Positions 54,831-64,000 of a stretch of 64,000 nt of DNA are shown here, one piece after another. Position numbers and translations under genes: made by a program. Under the pieces are notes generated by a model. That model did not search any database. It was not told the DNA's origin and saw only the letters and a program-made list of their open reading frames with translations. The stretch is taken from positions 4,821,904 through 4,885,903 of the forward strand of contig CM070604.1 in the NCBI GenBank assembly GCA_036346395.1. Direction: 5' to 3'. Origin of the DNA: Hsuehochloa calcarea. Lineage: Eukaryota; Streptophyta; Magnoliopsida; Poales; Poaceae. Numbering within the stretch: the stretch's first letter is position 1; every line of letters begins with the position of its first letter.

Positions 54831-54839
54831 ATGGTAAGT

Positions 54840-56840
54840 ATGAACTATATAAAAAATGATCATTGTGACACTATTGATCCATATATCTTGGACAGGTTGC
54901 TCATACTATGTCTCATATTTTGCTCAAACTATTATATTTGATAATTTGGTGGTAAATTGTTGATCATGCTTTATTAGTGAGTTATTTTTCATGTCCTACC
55001 TTCATCTTTGCATCTTCACATGCGGATTGTAATTGTTGATTTTATTTTTCATATCTTACCTTTATTTTCGCACGTGGATTGTAGTTGTTGATTTCATGTG
55101 GTATTATATACTCTTGTCAGTGTTATTGTAATAAGATTTGTGTATGGATTATTTTGTTTTTCATAAATACTCTGTGACGTGGTGCTGCGCGACGTGTCAT
55201 GTCCCGTCGTGGGCTCCACCTGGCATCATCCCCGTCACACGCCCACGTTTGGCGGATCTTGGCTGCCACATTAGCACTCGTGTTTGACCCACCACGGACT
55301 CGCTTAAGCGAGCGAAACTACCGTTCACAAACACTAATTAATGGCAGTGCAATGGTCTTCAATTCGTCACCGCAGGTGGGTCCTCTCAAGGAGGAACCCC
55401 ACCTGCCAGTGACGAAATAGGCCATGACAAGGCATTACGTACCAAGGGTCAGGGACCTGTCTCGTGTCGGCACACAATTACATATAGCGCATGCACTCTC
55501 ACTCTCACTCTCACTCTCACGCTTAGGTGTAATCGGGTGTAAGTAAAAGTGGTCACCATGTTTTGTACCCGGTTTAGCATAAGGAATTTTTCTAAATTTC
55601 CATTAGAATTAAAGTGTTCAATGTGAAATCAATTTGTGCGTTGTAACAAGGGTTTTGGTTACCAGTAGAAATTTTTTTTACCGAAAGGCTGATAACCGGA
55701 AATCTCATAACAATCTAAATAAACTTTGAATTCCACTTTGGTTACTGACAGAGATGTCTGTAAAATTTTGGAAATATCAGCCAAACTTTATTAATAAAAA
55801 ATATCCAAAAAAATAGTTGTTCAAATATATACCGGTCCACCAAGAATTCTGGTTACCAACGGTCAGGTTTCGAATTTTGGTCGAAAATCCCCCCTCCCCC
55901 GCGCAAGAATTCAAACCGGGTTCGAAAAAATTGGATTGCTTGAATTTTGTCCAAAAAAATCAAATTTCTTGAATTTTGTTTGAATTTAATTTTTTAAATT
56001 TAAAATCCGACAAAAAAAATAATTTTTCTTTTCTTTTCACCAAACCGGCCTTACCCCGTGTAAAAAAAACAAAAAAAACTGCCAACGGTAGCCAAACCCA
56101 TGGTTCTAAATTATAACCCTTAAATATGCTTTTTTTTTAAAAAAAAATCTATGTTTGTTTCGATGTCTGTGTTGATCTGAAGTGACCGGTAAAGTTGCCA
56201 GTGAATTGGGCATGCAGCAGGCAGAGAGGGGGCGGGAAATGGATGACGGGAGTAAATGAAGCCCATTGCTGACTGATCCTGCATCATCGGTGGATCACAG
56301 AGACTGGGCAGAGCCAGGCCGATGTTTGATTCATCAATTCATCTCATCAATCTCCTGCAGGCGGCAGTAGATTAATTAACCGCCATAATTTAGTAGTAGA
56401 GTACCACCCGTACTCGTGTCGAAACTTTATTGATCAACATGTTATCTATGTCGCTGCGCTATGTTCATTAAAGCATCTACGATAATTTATATCACTTGTG
56501 ATTAAGGGTTACCACATTAACATTTTAGTGATGTGAAGGAGAGAAGGTGAGCTTATTTATAAATGAAAAAACAAGCAAGTTTTGATACCAAGATATAAGA
56601 AATAATAAAATAGCTATTGGAGACTTGTTTGTTACTTAAAAATCAGTTTTGTGCATAGCAATTAAAGTATGAATTAAAGTCTTAGATACAAGCTTAAGAA
56701 ACAATCCATTGAAAGACTTGTTTCTTTTTGTTAGATTGAATACTCTCTATCCTCTTAGTAACAAGTTAAGAAACAAACTATTGTAAATGTTATTAGTCCC
56801 ATCTTTCCAAGGGCATGTACGTACGACGCCTTCCTCCGTA
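54840..56840. other. Intergenic; hairpin at 55,367-55,416 and CTCTCA microsatellite at 55,495-55,521
   Basis: A dyad of two ~21-base arms around 'tcaag' (CAGGTGGGTCCTC / GAGGAACCCCACCTG) could fold as a stem. Upstream GC-rich sequence (55,170-55,330) and the dyad resemble a transposon end. No gene. Confidence 0.4.
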
Positions 56841-56849
56841 CATGCTCAC

Positions 56850-57290
56850 CACTGAGGAGCTTTTGGTCATACTAGCACTGTTCTAAACTGTATTTACCAA
56901 AATGTTGTTCATAGATGCGTATTTGCAAAAATGACATCTTGAGTCGCACGGTTATTATGCGGACGACGGATATGCTGACAAGTACCTCATTCCCGCAGGG
57001 AGGCTGTGGCACCCCTATTTGCCTCCACGCGCTGTGCCCTCCCCTGACCTCCCGCACGGCCAACTCTCCCCCTCCTACCACGTGGAAACCGGTTTGGTCC
57101 GGTTCTCTAGAGAAACAAAAAACCGCTCGCGGATTCCATGTGTCGTTTGGACATGGCTCTCCTAAGCCGCCCCTCCCCTTAATTCCACCGCCCGACCTCA
57201 CATCCGGTCACTTCAATCTCGTCGCTATGCGTAGACAACACATCCGGATTTGCCAGCGGCAACACAGCGGTCCCTCCTTCGCTCGGCTAT
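56850..57290 (+). repeat. Diverged family-A-like repeat and promoter-like region
   Basis: 'gagcttttggtcatactagcactg' and 'ctgtatttaccaaaatg' echo the start of family A. The GC-rich continuation (56,940-57,240) ends at a TATA box. It may be the 5' end of the Mutator-like unit that follows. Confidence 0.4.
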
Positions 57291-57295
57291 AAATA
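57288..57295 (+). promoter_or_regulatory. TATA box before the Mutator-like unit
   Basis: TATAAATA in 'gctcggctataaataatg', about 800 bp before the first transposase-like exon. Confidence 0.4.
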
Positions 57296-57299
57296 ATGA

Positions 57300-58080
57300 A
57301 TTCTCGCAGTCGCATCACTCATCTCAATTGTGTTTCGCTTCTCATTCTCACACTCGTCGCTGAGAACTCAGAGAACATAACATAATTAAGTTTTATTAGA
57401 ATATTTGGTTGCTCGCTTCTTGTCGCTAGGGTTTTTATTTCTTCTTCTAAAGGCCAGTTAATTTATTGGATGCTTTTGTCGTTATTACTGTAATCGTATT
57501 TAATCAGTCGTAATGCTCATAGGCTTTGTTATTTTTGGTAAGAACTACTTAGTGGTTCAAAATGAGTTGAAATTAAATAGCTACAATTAATTAGTTGTAA
57601 TTAGTTCAGTGGTAATTAATTAGTCATAATTGTTTAGTGGCTATCAGTCTGGCATATTAAGTAAGGGGAAATTAACTACTCATAATTAGTTTAGTGGTAA
57701 TTAATTAATCGTAATTAGTATAGTGGCTATCAGTCCGACATCTTAAAGCAGTTGAAATCAACTACTCGTAATTAATTTAGTGGTAATTATTGAGTCATAA
57801 TTAGTTTACGAGCAATTAGTTAGGCATAACTAAATACTAATGTAGTGCAAATTAGTCAGTCGTAAGTAATTAAGTGGTAATGAACTTGTGGTTTAATAGT
57901 GGTAAGCACGATAGTAATGAATCACTCGTAATTAATATTTGGAGGAATAATCAAATTGTTGTTAAATAAATATATATTTGTATATAATTACGTGAATGTA
58001 ATCGATCACTTGCATGCAAATTGTCATCATTGATTGTTATATTGTGTACCGCGGACCAGGTTGTTGTGGCTTTAGGTAAT
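57300..58080. other. AT-rich, intron- or leader-like sequence
   Basis: Many TTAGT/ACTAA repeats ('taattagtttagtggtaatta' type) between the TATA box and the exon at 58,088. It ends 'gttgtggctttag', a plausible acceptor. Confidence 0.35.
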
Positions 58081-58087
58081 TTCGAAC

Positions 58088-59030
58088 ATGCAAGACTTTG
58101 TAGTGTTTTATGACGATAGTCTCGTACGGGCTGGACATACCAATGGGTTGGACCTGTCGAGATGCCAGTACAAGGTGGTCCAAGCGGAGGGGCTCGATAC
58201 GATGAATATTGGCGAACTTCGAAGCTGCATCCGGAGGGAGTTCGTCACGGAGGCAATGACGAAGAAACTTATGATCGAGGGGATCACCTACATGAATGTC
58301 GTGTGGAAGCTAGTCAAGGTGCATGGAAGTGTACCATGGAGACAGTACATGCACATTGCCTCCCAGCCCGAGGCGGCCATTTACGGGAGGCCAATGGTGT
58401 ATGTGAACTTCGTACGCAGGCGCTGGAAAACCTTGATGATGCCAGGCTTGAAGACGGTAGCACAGGACGAGATGTCTCGGAGGGAAGACTCACGCAAAAT
58501 TTAACGGACCAGCCTCTCGGGTTGGAGTCCAACGAGGACACCAACCTAGGCTCAAATGGTAGCGATGAGGACGTACACACTAGGCCGGTGGTCCAACCGG
58601 GGGAATTGTGTCATCGGAGGTGTCTTACGTGGCATCGAGACTTGATGATGACGCGGTGCGTTCGCTCGTACTGCCGCAAGAAGAAGGCTCCTAGGGGGGA
58701 TTTGATACCGACACTCTCTTAGTTGGGTAGCACTTCCCTAGCAAGGTGGCCGTGCAACAAGCTATAGCACGGTACGCCTTGTCCATCAGTTGTGTATATC
58801 GAGTGCACCAATTCAGCCCAGGACATTACGCAGTGAAGTGTGTAGTGGAAGGCTGCCCTGGCAAGGCCAGTGCTCACTGAGCAAAGATCTTTGGCTTGGT
58901 CTTCGCGATTAAGGTGCTGACCGACCACAGTTGTGAGCTCAGTGAGCCCCTGCACCAGTATCGGAACGTAACTTCCTCATATGTGGTAAACCTCATCGCC
59001 ACCTAGTTGCGACTGATGTGTGCGTGTCCT
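58088..59030 (+). pseudogene. Mutator-like (MuDR-type) transposase fragment
   Basis: The first frame (58,088-58,504) opens MQDFVVFYDDSLVRAGHTNG and contains 'MNIGELRSCIRREF', as in the N-terminal region of plant MULE transposases. A frameshift near 58,495 moves to an acidic linker (ESNEDTNLGSNGSDEDVH). Then the MuDR DNA-binding-type domain is readable in a third frame at 58,725-58,985: HFPSKVAVQQAIARYALSIS followed by the zinc residues in VKCVVEGCPGKASAH. That frame has stops (TAG before His, TGA after AH, TAG before 59,010). The catalytic MULE domain is absent; a solo LTR begins at 59,037. Confidence 0.6.
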
Positions 59031-59036
59031 CCAAGA

Positions 59037-60590
59037 TGTTGGTAATTAATGATAATATATGAATATGGAACTAACTTGTTTATTGAGTATTTACAAGGTT
59101 TTATTCCAGTGGTGAATACATCAATTTGAACATGCATACTAAAGGTTCAAAGTTAAGGTACAAGTAGTATAGGATCCTTTTTGCTTTTACCGGTCTAAGG
59201 TGAAAAGGGTGGAAGACTGAATTATAGGTTAAATAACGTACTATTAAGAGGAATTATGTCTAGTAGCTTGACAGCATGTTCTTGTGGAAAATGGATCAAT
59301 CTAGAATCATGCATGCACTCAGAACTTGTTTTAAAAGTCAATCTTGTTTTCTGAGAATAATCGGTAGTACCGACGTGTTGTTGGTGGAACTACCGCACTT
59401 CGGTATGACCAGCGTTCCCATGGCAGAACAACCGCAGATCGGATGAACCAAAAACTTGCGGTACGTATTTTTCAGACAGACACCTTTTGAATTTTATTTG
59501 CTCTCTTGGAAGTGCGGTAGTACCGACGTTCTTTGAGCGGAATTACCGCAAGTCAGTTGTACCGAGCAAAAAGGCGGAATGTTTTTTTTATAGAATGGTA
59601 TTTTTTCGAGTTTGTTTGATGTGTTACTAGTGCGGTACTGTCAATGTGCTTTCCGCGGAACTACGCATGTCGGTGCAACCGAAGAATTCAAGCGGTACGT
59701 TATTTCTAGTATACGGTGTTTTTGGAACCCAAGGGAATCAGTTGTACCGCCATGAGTTGAGCGGAACTACCGATAATTGGAACTACAGCATGATCAATGG
59801 CGGTTGTACCGCACGAAGTTTCCAACGGCTCCTTCGGACGCATTAAATGCCTCTGCGATAGTCGTTGCTATGCTGACGTTGGAGGTGCGGTCGTACCGGC
59901 CATTGCATGGCGGTACTATCGATTCCGCTAATTTTCTCTAATTTTGGCCTTCAACGGTCGTATTTGCTTGTGGGGGTATAAATACTCCCCCACTAGCTCT
60001 AGGACAGATAGAGAAGACTCCATTGAACATCTTTGAGCCTAGAGTATTCACTCTACACCTCATTCACTCTTATTTCATTCATTGTGAGGTAGTTGAGAAA
60101 AAACAAGTGCATTCATTCTAGATTGATCCATAGCACTTGTTTGTCGTCAAGCGACGTTCGAGATTCATTACTCTTGGTGTTTGTCGACACCTAGACAGCT
60201 TGGCGAGAGCTTGTGTGGTGATCTCTTCAAGAGGATTGTGAAGAGGCCTGGCACCAATTGTGAGTGGTTCGGTGTTCACCATCTTCAGAGAGGAGGAAGA
60301 ACAACCATAAGTGAAATCGATGGAATGCTTAATTCATGGAGCCAGCTTGATTAGGTCAAGCTTCCTCAACGTGGACTAGTGAAGATCGACAAATCTTCGA
60401 TACCACGGGAAAAACTTCCTTGTCTTCATTGTGGTTAATACTTGTCCCTATTTATCGCATTTACAATTGTAGCATTTATCTTATGATAGGAAGTCTTATT
60501 AAGATTATCTTTCTTAGTTTCAAAATTTAGTTGAAAGTTTTAAAAACCTCCTATTCACCCCCCCTCTAGTCGGTTATCCTTGATCCTACA
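59037..60590 (+). mobile_element. Solo LTR, copia (SIRE/Maximus-like)
   Basis: TGTTGGTAATTAATG at the left and 'ctattcacccccc...ctctagtcgg...gatcctaca' at the right are typical of large copia LTRs in grasses. There is no primer site or coding interior. Inside are GCGGTAGTACCG-type motifs repeated at least seven times (59,360-59,930). The flanking 5-mers (CAAGA / TTATC) do not match, so boundaries are approximate or a flank was altered. Confidence 0.6.
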
Positions 60591-60635
60591 TTATCGTAAT
60601 TTAATGTATTGTCCGCCTTGTTTTGTTATGCACAG

Positions 60636-61359
60636 CGAAACATCTACGATACCTAGATATGTCGAACTCATCGGCAAACTTCTACATGTGGATGTTGGAG
60701 AAGCGCAAGTGGCTAGTACAGAAGGCCAAATGTCTACAATACCCGGATTATTCGATGAAAGATGCTCCGATACCACCATGGTTTTCGGTCCCGGTGTGTG
60801 TGTGTGTGTGTGTGTGTGTGTGGCGAGCCGGGGACGATCATTCAGTTCACACACCCAGACACCTCCGCCCGGGCATACTACACGTGCGGCCACCACCTAC
60901 TAAGCGTTTCTTTCGCACATATCGATTTTCCACTCTGTACGATGATTTACATAATTTTTAACTTCATCCCGTGTAATGGTAGCCCGAGATGTGCTGCCAC
61001 TTCTTCAAGTGGATCGATGGCCCGGAGATGTACGACAGGGCGTTCATCCAACAGAAGTACATGATAAACTTCTCGGTGCGGATCGAAATTATCGTGCGGT
61101 GGAAACCTTACGCACCGGACCCTGTTGATGAGGCACCGGAGAAGCCCAGGACTCGCCCTATGGACAAGAGGAAAGCTCCTGCTACTGAGACCGGTGATGG
61201 TCATAGCTTCTCCCATCACTCGAGAGCACTCCATATCGAAGAGGTGAGTTACATACAATTTGTGTCCTGATTTTGTATTTGCCCTTTCGTTCTTCTAACA
61301 ATATGAAATCGTGTAGCATGTATCGCAGATCATGGGGGACTTCAACACACGGCACCGAC
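60636..61359 (+). pseudogene. GRF-type zinc-finger gene fragment with coding (GT)n, interrupted by CACTA
   Basis: Exon 1 (from about 60,636 after 'tatgcacag') reads FYMWMLEKRKWLVQKAKC and then IPPWFSVPVC, entering a (GT)14.5 run at 60,794-60,822. On the far side the domain resumes as CGEPGTIIQFTHPDTSARAY and YTCGHHLLS, one frame off. A 77-bp GT-AG intron (60,906-60,982) follows. Exon 2 (60,983-61,243) gives PEMCCHFFKWIDGPEMYD, the second half of the GRF finger (CxCG...C...C..F.WID), plus a basic tail. A GTGAGT donor and an acceptor at 61,314 lead to exon 3, cut at 61,360 by CACTA. GRF fingers bind nucleic acid; the full protein is unknown and may belong to the Mutator-like unit upstream. Confidence 0.6.
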
Positions 61360-61391
61360 CACTACTACATAACATGCTATACTAGACACCC

Positions 61392-61575
61392 CATCACAGA
61401 CGGTTCTTCGTTAACCGTCTGTGATAAATAAGTATCACAGACGATTCTTTATACGAACCGTCTGTGAAGTATCACAGACGGTTTGTATAAAGAACCGTCT
61501 ATGATTCTAAGTGTTATCATAGACGGTTCTTCATACGAACCGTCTGTGAAGTATCACAGACTGTTCTTATATACA
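61392..61575. repeat. CACTA subterminal repeat array
   Basis: ATCACAGACGGTTCTT and its complement GAACCGTCTGTGA alternate seven to eight times, mostly as inverted pairs separated by 10-12 bases. Confidence 0.9.
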
Positions 61576-61959
61576 AACACTATAAGTAGATGCTCCCGAC
61601 AGGCCCCCTTTCCATTCCATTTGAGGCGCCGCCACCCTGCTGTTGCTGCTGCCTCCTCCCCATTGGCCACCCTGCTGCTGCTGTTGTCTCCTCCCCCATT
61701 TTGAGCTGTTACCCCTGCCTCCTCCTCCCCCATTGCGACACCTCTGCTGCCTCCTCCCACATTGCGCCACCTTGGAGAGAAAGGTAACGATCTGTAACCC
61801 TTTATTTTTACTCTAGACTAATCACTAATGTGTAACGATCTGTAACCCTTTATATTTGCTCTAGACTAATCACTAATGTATTTGGTCATTATGAAGGGTA
61901 TTTGCGGTTTATTAATATAATTTAACACCAATTAATTTGTTACGTGTGTATACGTGTAG

Positions 61960-64000
61960 ATGGACCGAAACTGGATGTACATTGAGAACCGTGTGAGTGA
62001 AGAGTATATTAATGGCGTGTTTGCTTTTAGAAGAGCCGCGAAAGCGTGATATGTTGAAGAAGGGGATAAAATTTATGTACTGTCCATGCATTGATTGCGG
62101 TAATATGAAAATATTTAACAACCCGGCGCAGATCGAAGCTCACTTAATACAAAGGGGTTTCAAAAAAAGGATATACATGTTGGTGCAGTCATGGTGAAGA
62201 GCAGATTATACCGGAAGTCAGTAATGACGACATCGCCGAGGAAGTCAACGATGTGCAGGGTATGGAATGTGCTTTTGATGAGGATAGGTCGCATGATGAC
62301 AATCTGGATCAGATGCTACGCGATGCAGAAGGGAACTACGTTGAGAGAGAGTTTTATAAATTCGAGGGCTTAATGGAGGACTCGGGGAAACCTTTGTTCC
62401 CTGGCTGCAAGCCGGAATACACAAGGTTGCCAACCGTGCTTGAACTGCTGAAATTGAAGGCAAGCAATGGTTGGTCCGACAAGAGTTTTACGGCGTTGTT
62501 AGGTCTCTTAGCGATATCCTTCCGGAGGGAAACGTGTTGCCCAGCACGACCTACCAAGCTAAGAAGGTTATTTGTCCATTGGGAATGGAAGTAGAAAGAA
62601 TACATGCATGTCTGAACGATTGTATCCTCTACCGTAAAGAGTATGCAGACATGCATGTATGTCCCGTGTGCAAAGCATCCCGATACAAGCGTAAGAATAC
62701 TGGTAAGGAGAAGCAAGGACCTCCTGCTAAGATGTTGTGGTATCTGCCAGTGATCCCACGTTTGAAGCGTTTATTTGTGAACCGAAAGGAGGTAATATTG
62801 ATACGTTGGCACTCGGAGGAGCGTAAAAAAGATAGGAAGCTCAGACACCCTGCTGATTCTGCCCAGTGGAGAAACTTCGATCGGAGCTTCAAAGAGTTCG
62901 GTGCGGAACCGAGGAACATAAGGTTAGGGTTGAGTACGGACGGAATGAATCCTTTCGGTAACATGAGCAGCCGACATAGCACCTGTCCCGTGAATCTATG
63001 TATGTACAACCTTCCTCCTTGGCTGTGTATGAAGCGGAAATACATTTTGATGTCACTACTTATCCAAGGGCCAAGCAACACAGGAACGATATTGATGTGT
63101 ACCTAGCATCATTGCTGGAAGATCTTGTGACACTTTGGAACGAAGGGGTACAAGTATGGGATGCGTACAAACGAGAGAACTTCACTTTACGCGCCATGTT
63201 ATTCTGCACCATCAATGATTTTCCTGCCCTTGGTAATCTATCGTGGTTCGATATAAAAGGAGCCAAAGCTCGTCGTCTTTGCCCGCTTAGATGGTACCGA
63301 GAGTGTATGGCTGAACAACTCACGCAAAACTGTGTATATGCGTCACCGTATGTTTCTTCCCAGGATTCACCCGTACCGCAAGATGAAGAAATAATTCGAC
63401 AGAAATAAGGAGGACGGTTCAGCTCCATGGGCTTTTAGAGGAAAAGAGGTCTATGATATGGTTAAGGATATCGATGTTGTGCTTGGAAAGAGACGTAAAT
63501 TAAGGACCCCTCAGAAAAACATCTCGAAGAAGTGGTCAATTTTTTGGGACTTGCCTTATTAGGAGCACTTAGAAGTTCGTCACTGCATCGACGTCATGCA
63601 CGTGGAGAAGAATGTATGTGAAAGCTTGATTGGTCTCTTAATGAACATTAGTGGCAAAACAAAATATGGTGTTAACGCACGGCGTGACTTGGTTGATATG
63701 AACATAAGAACCGTGTTAGCACCGAAAGAGACCGATAAAGGACGAACGTACCTTCCCCCAGCTTGCTACACTTTGTCCAAGGCCGAGAGAAATGAACTGT
63801 GTCAAAACTTGCATAGTGTGAAAGTTCCGTCCGGTTACTCCGCCAATATTAAGAAACTTGTTTGCATGAAAGATTTGAAATTAATTGGTATGAAGTCTCA
63901 TGATTGTCATGTGCTGATGACACAGATGCTTCCTGTTGTAATTAGGAGTATCTTGCCAAACAAGGTCCAAGTGGCAATCTTTAGGCTGTGTTATTTCTTT
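61960..64000 (+). pseudogene. CACTA transposase (TNP2-type) pseudogene, 3'-partial
   Basis: ATG 61,960 opens MDRNWMYIENRVSEEYINGV, the transposase-associated domain. After AAKA a one-base gain gives TGA, and the domain continues in the next frame (GIKFMYCPCIDCGNMKIF). Further pieces follow: AEGNYVEREFYKFEGLMEDS and CPVCKASRYKRKNTGKEKQG with its C..C pair. Then come LGLSTDGMNPFGNMSSRHST (the TNP2 core with the conserved D-G), MLFCTINDFPALGNLSWF, EHLEVRHCIDVMHVEKNVC, and DUF4218-type LIGMKSHDCHVLMTQMLP at the window edge. Frameshifts and an in-frame TAG near 63,560 (Trp in relatives) disable it. It is more complete than the copy at 31,170-33,618. Confidence 0.85.

Larger units (their letters stand above)
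61360..64000 (+). mobile_element. CACTA (En/Spm) transposon, 5' part, runs past the window end
   Basis: It starts CACTACTACATAACATGC after GAC (61,357-61,359, probable 3-bp target site). A subterminal array and a CTGCTG/CCTCCT-rich leader follow, and the transposase pseudogene starts at 61,960. It shares the AACCGTCTGTGA subterminal motif with the elements ending at 7903 and 38,750, so all three are one family or close relatives. Confidence 0.9.

Noticed and set aside
56872..57292. Frames of 125 (+) and 109 (-) codons
   Set aside because: They overlap a promoter-like GC-rich repeat region immediately upstream of a TATA box; no domain.
59037..60590. Intact copia element
   Set aside because: No primer site, gag or pol between the ends; only a single LTR-like unit.
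1..64000. CRISPR, operons, rRNA, tRNA, riboswitches, phage or viral integrations
   Set aside because: The sequence is plant nuclear DNA. No regularly spaced repeats with unique spacers, no rRNA, and no cloverleaf with a clear TTCRA loop was seen. All reverse-transcribing material fits LTR retrotransposons, with no pararetrovirus domain.

Overview
This is nuclear DNA from a flowering plant, almost certainly a grass. The coding islands are GC-rich and monocot-like. There is one clear ALOG (G1-like/LSH) transcription-factor gene, and the rest is the nested transposon landscape of a grass: Ty1-copia, Ty3-gypsy, CACTA/En-Spm, Mutator-like elements and MITEs. I cannot name the species from sequence alone. 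There are no bacterial operons, CRISPR arrays or rRNA genes, and I recognised no tRNA gene.

Layout. 0-4.4 kb: the 3' part of a multi-pass membrane protein gene cut by a small copia-like retrotransposon that encodes only gag, a possible small membrane-protein ORF, and a second small two-TM protein gene. 4.4-9 kb: mostly unrecognised sequence with a reverse-strand LTR remnant, a CACTA terminus and a GGTCAGACCG-rich repeat. 9.1-10.95 kb: a second, different gag-only copia element with both LTRs and a near-perfect 5-bp target duplication. 11-14.9 kb: gene fragments, including a frameshifted ARF-GAP (AGD6/7-like) pseudogene. 14.9-15.8 kb: two different inverted-repeat elements, both inside (TA)n microsatellite. 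17-31 kb: decayed gypsy material, pieces of the plant 'putative gypsy type transposon' (Transposase_28-like) gene, a dispersed repeat family (here called A), and a segment whose copies differ almost only by 1-2 base indels. 31.2-38.75 kb: a decayed CACTA element on the minus strand. Its 5' region is interrupted by a 3.07-kb solo LTR with a perfect TCTTC target duplication and also carries two large palindromes. The CACTA itself sits inside a Transposase_28-like gene.

41.0-42.4 kb holds the one confidently functional gene, a single-coding-exon ALOG protein of 245 residues with a probable 5'-UTR intron. 45.1-46.35 kb: a third, deleted relative of the gag-only elements. 48-55 kb: fragments of several LTRs. 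57.3-61.36 kb: a Mutator-like transposase fragment, a solo copia LTR, and a GRF-type zinc-finger gene fragment. In that fragment a (GT)n microsatellite encodes the first Cys cluster and separates two reading frames. A second CACTA element (61,360 to beyond the window end) interrupts its next exon.

Most genes here act only in transposition and are broken. The host genes (ALOG, the membrane proteins) are unrelated to one another. The most notable material is the pair of gag-only retrotransposons, the microsatellite-embedded MITEs, the CACTA palindromes and the coding microsatellite.
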